NCBI RefSeq assembly: GCF_007860185.1
Contig: NZ_SJPY01000006.1
Span: 845-64,844 of the forward strand
DNA from: Novipirellula aureliae
GTDB taxonomy: Bacteria; Planctomycetota; Planctomycetia; Pirellulales; Pirellulaceae
Length of the DNA stretch: 64,000 nucleotides
Direction: 5' to 3'
Within the stretch, counting starts at the first letter, position 1, and every line of letters begins with the position of its first letter. Below are positions 49,523 to 59,850 of this stretch, piece after piece. The notes beneath the pieces were generated by a model, which made no database searches, was not told where the DNA came from, and saw nothing but the letters and a program-made list of their open reading frames with translations. The translations under genes and the position numbers were made by a program.

Positions 49523-50099
49523 CATGATTTGCCGACACCATAAATAGAGAACATAAGAAAGGGAGAACACAAGAATGCGAGTTTCGATTCATGAGACGAT
49601 CATGTGACAATAACACGGTCAGTCTGTATTGCAATCCTAGTCTATTGCAAACCTAGTCCATTGCAATCCTAGTCTATCGTCCCGCAGTGGAGGCCGAGCG
49701 AACCAAGCATGGGGGCCGATAAGAACGGGAGGCACAAATGTCGATTGAAACGAGGATGCCAAAATCGCCTTAGCCCGATCATCGTTGGGGAAATCAAAAA
49801 TACAATCGTGGATAGGATGTTTCTCGGTGCAAATATGCTAAGATCTAAAACTCTCAAAAGCTGGCATGCAGCACAATGCTACCGTGCTCAAGGTCTTGAC
49901 GGATCTGAGCGGAGAATAGGAACGAAACGTGTGATGAGCCACTGGCGATAAACGGAGCGTTGCGTCTGTTTGTGGTATGACAAAAGCTCTGTTTGAGATA
50001 AGGGTACAGAACTGCAGGAAGACATTATGCTTAAGGTAGACCTGTGGAACGTTGTCACCCGTGAGATCTCGATTTCAAATAGTAAGGCGGAAAAGTAAA
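49523..50099. repeat. 577-bp gap with three 16-bp tandem repeats
   Basis: Three adjacent units at 49628-49643, 49644-49659 and 49660-49675 (ATTGCAATCCTAGTCT, ATTGCAAACCTAGTCC, ATTGCAATCCTAGTCT) are the only structure noticed. The rest of the gap has no gene; it carries the leader of the divergent TlpA-like gene and of the heparinase gene. Confidence 0.6.
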
Positions 50100-51965
50100 G
50101 TGTTGAAAATTCGATATGCGATGTTAACGGTCTTACTGATTTCCGCCTGTTGGCAAGAGAGGTCAAGGGCTGCCGAACCCAATGTCGCCCCAAACCAAAT
50201 CTTTGACACTCTCGTTCACGAGCATCCTCGCCTGATGCTCAAAGAGGACGCCCTGCGGGATTTGAAACGACAAGCTGAAAATGACGAGGTTCTCCAGCGA
50301 TTTGTGCGCGAGGTTTGTCGACAGGCCGATAACCGTCTTGATGACCCGAAACTCCTCTATGAGAAGCGCGGTCCGAGGCTTCTCCACGTCAGCAAGTCCT
50401 GTGTGGAACGCATCTACGACCTCGGGATTGCCTGGCGATGGACAGGGGAGAAAAAGTACGCCGAGAAGATGAAGGAAAACCTCTTGGCCGTGTGCGACTT
50501 TCCCGACTGGAACCCCAGCCATTTCCTCGATACCGCCGAGATGTGTCATGCCGTTGGAATCGGTTACGACTGGATCTATGACTATCTGGACGAGAAGACT
50601 CGCGACCGTATTCGATCGTCACTTGTCGAATTGGGACTTAAGCCGGGCATCGAGCGATACAAGAGCGGCTACAAACACTTCACGTATGCCTATAACTGGA
50701 ATCAGGTCTGTAACGGAGGGCTCCTGATCGGCGCGTTAGCGGTCGCCGAGTCCGAGCCCGAAACGGCGGGGTTCGTCGTGACCCATGCCCTTCAGAATTT
50801 ACCGACAGCGATTCGTTCTTACGGGCCCGATGGCGTCTGGGCCGAGGGGATCGGCTATTGGAAATATGCAACAAGCTACACCGGCTTTGCACTGACTGCG
50901 TTGGAGACCGCGCTAGGATCGGATTTTGGCCTTTCCAAAATCCCGGGGCTGTCCCAGACCGGATACGTCCCCATTTATTTTACATCTCCGACGGGACTTC
51001 TTTTCAGTTTCGCGGATGCAGGAGACTTCCAGAAGCGAAAGTCGGCCGCCTGCATGTTCTGGCTTGCCCGAACGTTCAATAACCCCCACTTTTCGGATTC
51101 CGAACACGATCTCGTTGGGGCCGACGACGTCAGCCCCTTTCACATCCTCTGGTATGCGCCTCCATCGGGCAAGACACCTCCTGCACGGGAATTGGATCGT
51201 CTTTTGAGAGGCGACGTCGAAACAGCCCTGTTCCGAAGCGACTGGGATGATCCCGAGGCACTCTTTGTCGGTGTCAAGGCTGGCAGCAACCAAGCGCATC
51301 ACGGTCATCTGGATCTAGGCAATTTTGAGATGGACGCTCTCGGCGTTCGCTGGGCCAGAGATCTTGGCAGCGACAACTACAATCTGCCGGAGTACTGGAG
51401 TTATCAAGAGGGCGGCACGCGTTGGACCTACTATCGGCTGGGCTCTTTCAGTCACAACGTACCCGTGCTCGGCGGCAAGAACCAGAATGCCAACGCCCTT
51501 GCCAGACTCACGCACTTTCAGTCGAACGAGGCGTTCCCATTCGCCCAGGTGGACCTGACCGACGCCTATGCCGCGTATGCCGCAAAAGCACTTCGAGGTG
51601 TGGCGATGACTGACAACCGCCGCGCTGTCCTCGTCCAGGACGAGTTCGAGATCGAGAGTCCCTGCCAGGTCCTCTGGGGCATGACGACCGATGCCACGAT
51701 CACTCTCGAAAACCCCGGACTTGCTCATTTGAGTTGCAAAGGCAAGCAGCTAACTGCCCGAATCCTGTCTCCCGCGGGCGCCGCTTTCACCGTCGAGTCG
51801 GCCGAGCAGCTTCCTCCGCAAAAACGCAATGAAGGTGTCAGCCGCCTCGTCATCCGTCTGCCCGAAACCAAGGGGCCACTAACCATCGCCGTCCTCCTGT
51901 CACCCCAATGGAAGGACGGCGTCTCGATAAAAAACGTGGCGGTCAAGCCCCTCGAAGAATGGTAA
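50100..51965 (+). CDS. heparinase II/III-family lyase, secreted (621 aa)
   Basis: GTG 50100 (or TTG 50103) follows AAGGCGG; the signal is KIRYAMLTVLLISACWQERS. Helical N-terminal domain (HPRLMLKEDALRDLKRQA, HFLDTAEMCHAVGIGYDWIY, YNWNQVCNGGLLIGALAV) and the heparinase core HHGHLDLGNFEMDALG with RWARDLGSDNYNLPEYW. These His/Tyr residues are the family's catalytic positions. A C-terminal beta-sandwich completes it. Periplasmic breakdown of sulfated or uronic-acid polysaccharides is likely. Confidence 0.9.
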   Translation: MLKIRYAMLTVLLISACWQERSRAAEPNVAPNQIFDTLVHEHPRLMLKEDALRDLKRQAENDEVLQRFVREVCRQADNRLDDPKLLYEKRGPRLLHVSKSCVERIYDLGIAWRWTGEKKYAEKMKENLLAVCDFPDWNPSHFLDTAEMCHAVGIGYDWIYDYLDEKTRDRIRSSLVELGLKPGIERYKSGYKHFTYAYNWNQVCNGGLLIGALAVAESEPETAGFVVTHALQNLPTAIRSYGPDGVWAEGIGYWKYATSYTGFALTALETALGSDFGLSKIPGLSQTGYVPIYFTSPTGLLFSFADAGDFQKRKSAACMFWLARTFNNPHFSDSEHDLVGADDVSPFHILWYAPPSGKTPPARELDRLLRGDVETALFRSDWDDPEALFVGVKAGSNQAHHGHLDLGNFEMDALGVRWARDLGSDNYNLPEYWSYQEGGTRWTYYRLGSFSHNVPVLGGKNQNANALARLTHFQSNEAFPFAQVDLTDAYAAYAAKALRGVAMTDNRRAVLVQDEFEIESPCQVLWGMTTDATITLENPGLAHLSCKGKQLTARILSPAGAAFTVESAEQLPPQKRNEGVSRLVIRLPETKGPLTIAVLLSPQWKDGVSIKNVAVKPLEEW

Positions 51966-52200
51966 AACTCAGCGTAGCGTTTCCCCCTTCTAAAGAAGTA
52001 AGCATCGACGCCCCTAGGACGGAGTCCTCCTCAGGACTGTAGGACAACTCGGTCAACGAAAAACTCCGGATTCAGCAGAGGCAAAACACCTATTTTTGCG
52101 TAAGTGTTGAAGTGATCGATATCTCCAATACAGGCGTAAAACGCGAAAGGCTTTGAGTTTTTTCGGTTTTCTACTTAAACAAGCTTCGCTTGTTCAATGG

Positions 52201-53040
52201 CTAGTTGGCCCCAGCCTGGCGAAGGTTGTCTTGGAACGAACTCCAGAAATGACGATCTGTTGCGTAGCGTGTCGGGTCCATTTGGTTCTTGAAATAGTCA
52301 AGGCTATCGATCCGACTTTGAGTTTCCTTCAAGAACGAATAGCCGTCCGCTGTCAACGGATTGACCCAATCGGGATCATCGAAATCGCGTTGAGAAACGG
52401 TCCCGTCGGGAGCGACCGTCAGGTTTGCAAACAGGACAGGAGCCATCATTTGCAGCTCGTAAATCATTCGGTCTCTTTCTGGCATGTCTGCTGTTGCCGC
52501 ATCCCATGCCTGCGTCACCTCACGCGACGTCGAACTGTCAGGAAATTTCATTCCGTAGGCGACTCCGGAACGCGTGAATCCGTCGCCGTTCAAATCAACT
52601 TGAGCGGCTTGCGGGAGCAGCAGGTTAAGCGCACCCTCTTCGGTCAACGAATCAACGTCAATCGGTTCGGCCAGCCAATGCGAATTCTGAACGCTCTTGA
52701 GTTCGGCCTCAGAAAGTCCCTTCAGGAACGATGTGGGCGCGACGTAGGCACCCTGCTCGTACGCTTTCGTCAGGATCCTGCCGAATGATTCACCAAGATC
52801 TTGCGGGGATTCGGCCGTGGCAAACCGTCCGCCCATTCTCTCTATCTGGTACCACTGGTTCCACGACGCTTGGACGCGTTCTTGCAGCGGCTCGTTGGAT
52901 TCAGTCACTTCAGCGGTCGCGTAGCCTTGACGCCCTGCTTCACGAAGCACTTCGCTGAACACATTTTGAATATTCTTGTCTTGAGAGCGACGTTTCTGCT
53001 GAAGCGTCAGCACTTCAGGTTGTTGACTTTCGATTCTCAC
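52201..53040 (-). CDS. unknown protein with EF-hand-like loop (279 aa)
   Basis: No signal peptide. The N-terminal part is charged and helical (ESQQPEVLTLQQKRRSQDKN); in the middle AAQVDLNGDGFTRSGVAYG has a DxNxDGF calcium-loop-like motif and again VAPDGTVSQRDFDDPDWV. The rest is unremarkable. ATG 53040 has no obvious RBS. It stands alone: 51966-52200 holds no gene, apart from a weak hairpin-like stretch around 52010-52045. Function unknown. Confidence 0.6.
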   Translation of the reverse strand: MRIESQQPEVLTLQQKRRSQDKNIQNVFSEVLREAGRQGYATAEVTESNEPLQERVQASWNQWYQIERMGGRFATAESPQDLGESFGRILTKAYEQGAYVAPTSFLKGLSEAELKSVQNSHWLAEPIDVDSLTEEGALNLLLPQAAQVDLNGDGFTRSGVAYGMKFPDSSTSREVTQAWDAATADMPERDRMIYELQMMAPVLFANLTVAPDGTVSQRDFDDPDWVNPLTADGYSFLKETQSRIDSLDYFKNQMDPTRYATDRHFWSSFQDNLRQAGAN

Positions 53041-54169
53041 ACCGTCCCCCCATCACGACAACCAGAAACCTCGTGGATTATCGCCCTGATCGGATCACCG
53101 TCTTGAGGCAAACCATTCCGATTATCGGGATTGTCCGGGTTGGTTGGATCTACCGCCACCTGGTCTTAAAGACTGGCATGGCCGTGATACTTGCCACCGA
53201 ACCAGCGATAGCTTCTGCCACCGACAACGATTGTCGTTGACATGTATGGTAAATTCGATTTCACCGCTTCGAGCCCGATGCGGCGCTGCCGCAACACGAT
53301 CCTTCCGTGTAGGAAAGGAGTCGGTGCGAAAGGCGAAATCTGGCGGAGCTTTCTGATGATGACCGTGAACGGTGTTTCGCCGAAATGACGGCGGCGATTG
53401 TACGCGATATTGGATTCCTCCTTCGGCCTCTTTGCTCGGTACCGACGACGGGCCGATTCGTGAACATCATCGATCACTTCGACCGACGTCGCATTGTTTT
53501 CAGGCCTGAGGCCGGAGGCCGATACATCGATCGCGGGTGTGTCGCCCTCCGGGCTAGTGGTTCGGTTGTCATCCACTGCCGGTGGCTCACGCAACCGGCA
53601 GTGGATGTGTCGGCCTCCGGCCTGTGGGGCGATGGTGTAACTATCCACGGATCGAAGGGCTCACGCCACCGACAGCGGATATGTCGGCCTCCGGCCTAGC
53701 CCTGCTGAGGAGCAACTTACTTAGGGACAACGGGGTCAGGGAGGGATAAATGTCTCGCTTGGCCTTGATAAAACGGTTTGTTTTGCCGAGGTTTATTTTT
53801 GAACGTCCGATTGCCGATGCACCGAAAGCTATCCGATGATGATTGCACTTCCGGAAAACGTCTATGCCGAGAGCGATCTTATGCCCTATTACCGCACCAG
53901 CAACCGAAACGGGTTGCTCGATCCCCGCACGTTGTTTAGGGGCCGCAGCCCATGCTCTATTCGCAGAAGGGTATCTTCCCCTGGCTCTCAATTTCGCGAA
54001 TGGCTTTGTGCCTGGTAATGGTTTTATGCGGGACACGACGGGTCAAGAGGAAACGCGTTGTCGCCCCAGTGCGTTGTGCGTCTCGCTTTTCGATGATCCG
54101 ATGTATATTGGGGGCATGGGGATGAGGGTGTTCGCGTATGACCCGTTTTAAACGGCAAAGGAGAGGTTG
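53041..54169. repeat. 1.1-kb gap with palindromic repeat cluster and possible transposase scrap
   Basis: ATCCACTGCCGGT (53571-53583) and its reverse complement ACCGGCAGTGGAT (53594-53606) form a 13-bp-arm palindrome. Copies of GTCGGCCTCCGGCCT-type sequence (about 53505-53530, 53608-53622 and 53678-53698) flank it, as in intergenic repeats of planctomycetes. On the minus strand, about 53290-53420, RRRHFGETPFTVI recalls the end of an IS1182/IS5-type transposase, without the rest. No complete gene is seen. Confidence 0.5.
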
Positions 54170-54637
54170 ATGTCACCCGGTGATCTGATCATTCGGCTTT
54201 GCGATCTTGGCTTTGGAGCAATCGAAGCGACACGTCGATTGTTTGGACGACCGAGGGTGAAAACGATCACGACGTCGGATCTTCACGCTGCGATGAATTC
54301 AGATCACTCGCGGCCGGTGCTGGTCGACGTTCGCAGCCAATCGGAACAAGCAGTCTCCCGAATTCCAGGTGCGATGACGCAGCAGGAATACGAAGCCAGC
54401 GTGGAGGAATTGGCAAACCGGCAAGTTGTTGTTTACTGCACCGTAGGTGGACGCAGTTATTTGTACGCCCGGAATCTGGTCGCCGCAGGCGTCGACGCGA
54501 CGAACTATCGTGACAGCATTCTGGGCTGGTGCCGCGATGGGTTACCGCTCGAATCCCCTGACAAACAAGCCACGAACGCCGTCCATCCGTACTGGCGAAT
54601 CTTTCAGGTGCCGGATCAATACGAAGTGAAAACTTGA
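54170..54637 (+). CDS. rhodanese-like protein (155 aa)
   Basis: ATG 54170 (TTG at 54167 in frame). Single rhodanese domain: PVLVDVRSQSEQAVSRIPGA, then QVVVYCTVGGRSYLYARNLV, whose CTVGGRS loop holds the catalytic Cys in the sulfur-carrier size (CxxGxR). The C-terminus is ILGWCRDGLPLESPDKQ. Possible sulfurtransferase or phosphatase-like. Isolated; no operon partner. Start not strongly supported by an RBS. Confidence 0.85.
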   Translation: MSPGDLIIRLCDLGFGAIEATRRLFGRPRVKTITTSDLHAAMNSDHSRPVLVDVRSQSEQAVSRIPGAMTQQEYEASVEELANRQVVVYCTVGGRSYLYARNLVAAGVDATNYRDSILGWCRDGLPLESPDKQATNAVHPYWRIFQVPDQYEVKT

Positions 54638-55592
54638 CGGGGCGTCTCAACACGAAGGTGAATTTCTTGAATCACGCTCGGTAAAATCCCCAGCGATGCA
54701 ACCACGGTATGACGAACGTCGCTTGAGGTGGCCGGGGTGCCATACCAATCATCTACGACTCTGGTTGTCGCATCGCCCGATTGGGTATCCCAAACGATGA
54801 GATCCAGCCCTCGTTACAGCGCACGGCTAAAACCTCCCGGGGGCCACTGGCGAAAGGTTGCGGTCAGCGCACAATCAGGACTGAACCGCGGTTGGATCTT
54901 CGGGATCGAGGTGGCACCTGTGTTTCATTCCGCCGACGGGTCAAGCGAGCAGCCTCCGGCGACTCAGCCACTGATCGGAACGAGGGAAGCACTTAGCAGC
55001 AAAGAAACGATGGAACGACTTCGCATCGACGCCTACGGCTCCTTCGGACAGTGGCTCTCAAGTGCATCGCAAAGCAACCGATAAGAAATAGCATCGTCGA
55101 CTTCAAGTGGACCATTTCGGTTGACGCCGTGACCTCATCCCAACATACCTCGCTTTGATGAACTATCCGCCGGGCTAGAAGTCCTCGCATCGTATTACAA
55201 GGGAGCCGATCAGATCTCGGAACGAGATATTTGTGCTAAAAGCCAGCGTGCGGATGCCGGTGCAGTGCGGGACAAGTTCGGAAGCATTGCTAAGCAAAGG
55301 ATGCTCGCGTCTTCAAACGCGAACGGCAGATCGCAAAAAAATGATGACGTGTTTATTCAACGCTTTCAAGCTAGTGTTGATCATCTTTCGTTAGAAATCA
55401 TCCTCGCCGAAACCGTCTCGACAGCCCGCAATCAAGTAGAGAAGTTGTCTGAACGGTATACTTTGCTCTTGACACGCTGCTCGCCGTCACCAACAGTGCA
55501 GAGTGTTCGAACGGATTTCCGCGTCAAACAAGTTCAACAATCTGCGGAAAGTCAGGATGACCCCAACAAAATGATTCAGGAGGAAATAGACC
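54638..55592. other. 955-bp gap with only doubtful frames
   Basis: Two plus-strand frames (54728-55084 and 55265-55810) are open but show no recognised motif, no RBS and, in the second, an end that overlaps the OmpH-like gene in another frame. They could be decayed genes: LIGTREALSSKETMERLRID in the first has a normal composition. AGGAGG at 55579-55584 belongs to the next gene. Confidence 0.4.
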
Positions 55593-56309
55593 GTGTTGAC
55601 AAATTCTATCGCATCCACGGCTTCAATACGGTTCGAGCAATCTTCAAACCAATCGAGCGAGGTGCTGCGATGGTTTGGCAAGGCTGCGATCGCGTTTGCC
55701 ACGCTTGCGGGTTTTGTTTTGGCTCCCGCACCGGTTTCGGCCCAGCAAGCGGCGTCAACGCATCCACCCGGTCACCGCGTTGCGCTGATCGATGTCACCT
55801 ACATTCTTAAGAATCTACCAGCGATCAAAGCACAAATCAGCAAGCTCGAAGCCGACTTGGAAAAACACAAGGCCGAACTCAAACAAAAGCGAGACACCTT
55901 GAAACAGTCCGTGGAGCAACTAAAGACACTGAAGGTCGGTACGGCCGACTACGCCAGACAAGAAGAATATGTGGCGAATCTGGAATCGGCATTGCGGTCG
56001 TACACAATTTACAAACATAGAGAGCTCAGTGACGCCGAGGCCAAAACTTATTACGACAGTTATCAGCGAATGACTGCAGTAGTGCGGGCCATTGCGACCC
56101 GCAACAACATCAACCTGGTACTGCGTTTTAACAGCGAAGACATCGATTCGGAGCAAAACGATTCCGTCACCCGTGGTATCATGAGAAACGTCGTCTATCA
56201 CGACAGTACCGTTAACATGACCAACACGGTGTTGCAGTATTTGAAAGAACAGACGAACAGGTCGCAATTTGCAACCATCGTTAACCCATCGTCGGACACC
56301 AACCGTTGA
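55593..56309 (+). CDS. OmpH/Skp-like periplasmic chaperone (238 aa)
   Basis: GTG 55593 follows AGGAGG by eight bases. A signal-like segment GKAAIAFATLAGFVLAPAPV ends in SAQQAAS, then VALIDVTYILKNLPAIKAQI starts the OmpH fold. A long coiled coil (KLEADLEKHKAELKQKRDTL, VEQLKTLKVGTADYARQEEY) forms the Skp tentacle, and the C-terminus reads VVRAIATRNNINLVLRFNSE. The N-terminal extension before the signal is long, as in planctomycetes. Holds outer-membrane proteins in the periplasm. Confidence 0.85.
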   Translation: MLTNSIASTASIRFEQSSNQSSEVLRWFGKAAIAFATLAGFVLAPAPVSAQQAASTHPPGHRVALIDVTYILKNLPAIKAQISKLEADLEKHKAELKQKRDTLKQSVEQLKTLKVGTADYARQEEYVANLESALRSYTIYKHRELSDAEAKTYYDSYQRMTAVVRAIATRNNINLVLRFNSEDIDSEQNDSVTRGIMRNVVYHDSTVNMTNTVLQYLKEQTNRSQFATIVNPSSDTNR

Positions 56310-56362
56310 CCTTATGCACGCTAATCATGTTGGTCAGCAAACCGTTGGCGGCCACTACCTAA

Positions 56363-56854
56363 GTGAGACGGATTCGCCCATCGTGGAAAATTGCCGACGC
56401 GTTACCGCTGAGAGGACGCCTGCGATTGTGGGCCAAACTCGGAACCGAAATGGATCTCAGGATGCCACCACTCCAACGGCCGCATTGGATGACGCAAACG
56501 TCGATTCTGCTTACCGCAACGGCGAGCTGGTTTTGTTATTCCACATTCGCCGCGGACAATGCGCTAGGTCTTGGTGCTTTCTTTGGGTTCTTGACGATTG
56601 TTTTTGTCGGTCTGGTTCCCGCAACCGGTACAAAACCATTCCAACGCTTCCCGGCAAAAATCTTGACCGACTATCGAGGTCGGGTCACCCAAATCGCCGC
56701 TATGAATTACGCAAAACTGTCCGAGCGACAAAACTCATGGAACGCCACCGACATTTGGAACGTGCTACAACTGATCATCGTCGAACAGCTCGGCGTCAAG
56801 AAAGAAGCGGTCACGCCCACCGCCAACTTCGTCTATGATTTGGGAATGGATTAG
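56363..56854 (+). CDS. membrane-anchored acyl-carrier-protein-like protein lacking its Ser
   Basis: One or two membrane segments (TSILLTATASWFCYSTFAAD, GLGAFFGFLTIVFVGLVPA) precede a C-terminal ACP-like part: WNVLQLIIVEQLGVKKEAVT, PTANFVYDLGMD. In ACPs this is followed by D-S-L, where the Ser carries phosphopantetheine; here a stop comes directly after DLGMD. Start uncertain (GTG 56363; ATGs at 56450 or 56489 more likely). The missing Ser makes it a non-loading ACP homologue or a truncated gene. Confidence 0.65.
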   Translation: MRRIRPSWKIADALPLRGRLRLWAKLGTEMDLRMPPLQRPHWMTQTSILLTATASWFCYSTFAADNALGLGAFFGFLTIVFVGLVPATGTKPFQRFPAKILTDYRGRVTQIAAMNYAKLSERQNSWNATDIWNVLQLIIVEQLGVKKEAVTPTANFVYDLGMD

Positions 56855-56884
56855 TGAGCTGCCGGTCAGGAGATTACCATCATT

Positions 56885-58117
56885 ATGCTCAAACAACTTC
56901 GTTTGCCTTTCATTCATTCCCTCGTCGTTGTGTCGGCCTTGTTGTCATCCTTGTCGGCAGCGGAGGAGCCCACACAAAATGACGCAAGCGTGAATACGGC
57001 TTTGGCTGAGAAGCTCGTCGAGATGTCTGGGGGCGGAACGAAAAAGGGACACAGTTGGACGCTGAAGCGACATTGGGTCGGTGAACTAAAAGAGGTCGTG
57101 ACCACTGGCGGCTACCAGGAAGGAGAATTTCTGGCTTCGGACAATAAAACCACTCCGGTTCGTCTCAATGTGTTCGACGAGAGTCTTGGGTTTGGAGGAA
57201 GTAAAGAGCGGTACGCTGCACTCATCGCGATGGGCAACCGTGGGTTCTCAACATTCGCAATGCACCGGGAGACCTTGCCAACAAATACGGATATGCGTGA
57301 TTCTGAAAAAGTGGACGCCATTCTAGCCGATTTCGGAAACCAACATGGTTTCACCGATGGTTGGGGGTTAGGCGAGGTGATGCATTGGACCGAGGGGTGG
57401 AGTTGGTTCACGATTGTCGACAAGGATCAAATACGCATGTTGAGATTCTTTGCACACGTTTCCAAGAAGAAAGAAAAGCCAAAGCAAATTGACCATCTTC
57501 TTGTTCGCGAGGGATTTCTTAGGCTTTCGGACCCATCGGATGCCGGGGAACTGAAGCGGTTTCCATTGGCTTCCACCGAGGAAGATGAACGTCAAAACGA
57601 AATTGACGCAAAAGATGCACTTCATCCGGAACCGCTGCGGTCATTGCTCAAGGCGAGTCATACGCCAGGCGACTCGGAGTTGAAAGCCTACTTCGCAGCG
57701 ATCCGCCAGTTTCGCGAACAACCAAATGCAGAACTTCTAAACCAACTGGTAGCCAATTTGGATGAAAGAACATGCGAGTTCGATGGCATTGCGGATTGCC
57801 TTTTTGGTTCTGAAGTATTCGAGGACAAGATTGGGAAGTGGAACCCAGACAAACTGAGGGAAGCGTGCAAACTGTTGATCGAAGCGCTTCCGCACGCCAA
57901 CAGTCGGGAATCGATGCAGGATGCTGTTGAGATCGTGCTTCGAGAATCTGGAATCGAGAAACTCAGGTTCAGAGCAGAAGGCATCAATATCAACATGGAA
58001 AGTCGCTATACGGAAACTGGGAGATCATCCTCATACACCCGATTTGATATTAGCTCAGATAAGATCAGGGAATCGGGCGAGATTATTCGAGATGAGCTAC
58101 TTCGTTTAATGAAGTGA
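56885..58117 (+). CDS. secreted unknown protein (410 aa)
   Basis: Signal LPFIHSLVVVSALLSSLSAA, then an acidic, helical and beta-mixed body with WSWFTIVDKDQIRMLRFFA and a C-terminal region of amphipathic helices. No domain recognised. It starts about 30 bp after the ACP-like gene and may be co-transcribed. The end (58117) overlaps the opposite ATPase fragment. Function unknown. Confidence 0.7.
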   Translation: MLKQLRLPFIHSLVVVSALLSSLSAAEEPTQNDASVNTALAEKLVEMSGGGTKKGHSWTLKRHWVGELKEVVTTGGYQEGEFLASDNKTTPVRLNVFDESLGFGGSKERYAALIAMGNRGFSTFAMHRETLPTNTDMRDSEKVDAILADFGNQHGFTDGWGLGEVMHWTEGWSWFTIVDKDQIRMLRFFAHVSKKKEKPKQIDHLLVREGFLRLSDPSDAGELKRFPLASTEEDERQNEIDAKDALHPEPLRSLLKASHTPGDSELKAYFAAIRQFREQPNAELLNQLVANLDERTCEFDGIADCLFGSEVFEDKIGKWNPDKLREACKLLIEALPHANSRESMQDAVEIVLRESGIEKLRFRAEGININMESRYTETGRSSSYTRFDISSDKIRESGEIIRDELLRLMK

Positions 58118-58646
58118 CTTCCACGAAACTCCCCTGTTCATCGCGCCGGCCAATTCCAGCCGCATTGACTGAGCAGGTTTGCATCTTGCATGATCGTTTC
58201 ACCGAGTCGCTTTTCAAGTCGGAGGAGGCGCAAATCTCGTCCGACTCGAGTTGCTCGACGAGGGGCTGGCTATGGCTTACCACAATCACTTGGCTCCGCT
58301 CGGCAGCCAGAGTGATGAGACGTGCGAACGCGGGAACGAGATCAGGATGGAGACTGTTGTCCGGCTCATTGAGCACCATCAACTCGGGTGGACGTGGCGT
58401 TAGCAGGGCTGCAACCAATAATAGAAAACGAAGCGTGCCGTCCGAGAGTTCCGCAGCGGTTAAGTCACGCAGCATGCCTGGCTGAGTCAACTTCAACTGC
58501 ATCCCAAAATCGGTTGTGTGGATGTGAACGCGGGCACCAGGAAAATCGCCATGGATTGCTCGGTCAAGTGCCTCGCGGTCTCCTGCTGACCGGATCAACT
58601 CGATCAAATCGTTATCCATGAACGGGTAACGGCCCGCAGAAACCAA
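58083..58646 (-). pseudogene. C-terminal half of an OLD/RecF-like AAA ATPase
   Basis: LTAAELSDGTLRFLLLVAAL (signature-like), PRPPELMVLNEPDNSLHPDL (Walker B, D-E replaced by NEPD) and SQVIVVSHSQPLVEQLE are the C-terminal half of AAA_21-type ATPases, normally about 370 residues. The N-terminal half with Walker A is not found upstream; 58646 is 14 bp from the next gene's stop. The gene is a truncated remnant, or the start lies in another frame that decayed. Not functional as an ATPase without Walker A. Confidence 0.75.
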
Positions 58647-58659
58647 TTCTCGCGTACGA

Positions 58660-59850
58660 TCAACTCAGCAATCGTTTTTCCTTTGCCCTCGCACCATCCA
58701 AGACGTGCTGGTGCAGCATGTAGCCGAAACCGGCGTTTTCGAGACGCAGGATCAACTCATTCTTACGGCAGCCCAGCGCCAGAGCACAAAGTTCAAGGTT
58801 CCAATCGTGCCCAGCAAGTTGGCTCAGCAAATACGCCCGACGTGTCTGCGATGACGACAGTCGGTAGGTCTTCATATACTGCAGCGTTCCGTCGTCAGCA
58901 TAGATCGCTTCGCCGATATGGTTCTCGGCAGACGGATCCAAATCGGAAATAAAACGCTCTAAGTTGAACGGCTTGAAACGGTACACACGCTCGCTGCGAT
59001 ACACTCGGTTAATCATCGCCGGCGCCATCATCGCGTTCATTTCGCTCCATCGGGTTCGCAGTGCATCGATTTCCCGGCGCAGGTCGGCGATGGAGTCAAT
59101 CGAATCAACGTCAATCGGCTCGGGGGCGATCCTATTCTCGGTCGCGTAAAACCCGTACTGCCAAATCAGTTCGCCGTAAAAGTCGGTGATCAGTGTGTGA
59201 TGCAAGGCGGCGTAGTCATCACGATGTGGCACGACGAACGCCGACGCCAAGTCGTCCGAAACGAATATCAACATGCCAACTTGGTTTTCGTGAATCTCGA
59301 ACAGACGCAGTGCATCGTCGAGACCGGCGATCTGATCACCGGACACAACGGTTTCACTTCGAGGTGAGAGCCCACTTCGCATGACGGCGGTGGAATACTC
59401 CGTCCACGCGATGTCGGGGCCACCGAAGTGCAAAGCCAGCAAACCTTCCATCGCGACATGCAACGGCAGGAACCGCAGTTGCGTCTTGCCTTCCCGCCGA
59501 GCCATCTTGCGAAGACCCCTGCAACTCATATTCCGGGCCGTGATGAATTGTCCATACGACTTTCCATCTTTCTTCTTCGCCGCTTGGGACATCTGCGATC
59601 CATAAACGGCTCCACCGTCGGTCGTCCAATTGGCAACCAATCCATGTGGAACATAGCTGGTGTAGACGGTCTTGGGATCAACCTCCACACAGGCGAAGTT
59701 TTCCGGATAAACACGGCGTGACAACCGCAAGTCGTCACGTTGACTATCGCGGAGGAGGGGCACCAAACGCACTCCACCCAACACCTGTGGCGGAGCCATC
59801 GTGAGACCGTCGAGTTGCAGACCTTTCAACACTCTTGCTCGATCAGACAT
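58660..59850 (-). CDS. ARPP-2-like protein (396 aa)
   Basis: LDGLTMAPPQVLGGVRLVPL, YTSYVPHGLVANW, LRFLPLHVAMEGLLALHFGG, PDIAWTEYSTAVMRSGLSPR and ASAFVVPHRDDYAALHHTLI agree with the ARPP-2 domain (ADP-ribosylglycohydrolase/rhodanese-phosphatase-associated family), as far as I can recall it. The C-terminal half (TRWSEMNAMMAPAMINRVYR and an HTH-like ending) is less typical. ATG 59850 overlaps the stop of the vWA gene by 8 bp. Works with it; biochemical role unknown. Confidence 0.65.
   Translation of the reverse strand: MSDRARVLKGLQLDGLTMAPPQVLGGVRLVPLLRDSQRDDLRLSRRVYPENFACVEVDPKTVYTSYVPHGLVANWTTDGGAVYGSQMSQAAKKKDGKSYGQFITARNMSCRGLRKMARREGKTQLRFLPLHVAMEGLLALHFGGPDIAWTEYSTAVMRSGLSPRSETVVSGDQIAGLDDALRLFEIHENQVGMLIFVSDDLASAFVVPHRDDYAALHHTLITDFYGELIWQYGFYATENRIAPEPIDVDSIDSIADLRREIDALRTRWSEMNAMMAPAMINRVYRSERVYRFKPFNLERFISDLDPSAENHIGEAIYADDGTLQYMKTYRLSSSQTRRAYLLSQLAGHDWNLELCALALGCRKNELILRLENAGFGYMLHQHVLDGARAKEKRLLS

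Noticed and set aside
53166-53648. 160-aa minus-strand frame with RRRHFGETPFTVI
   Set aside because: Only a short piece resembles a transposase end; the upper part is palindromic repeat sequence.
55265-55810. 181-aa frame before and within the OmpH-like gene
   Set aside because: No RBS or motif, and the C-terminal half is out-of-frame OmpH sequence.
56269-56838. 189-aa Arg-rich frame
   Set aside because: Out-of-frame reading of the ACP-like gene.
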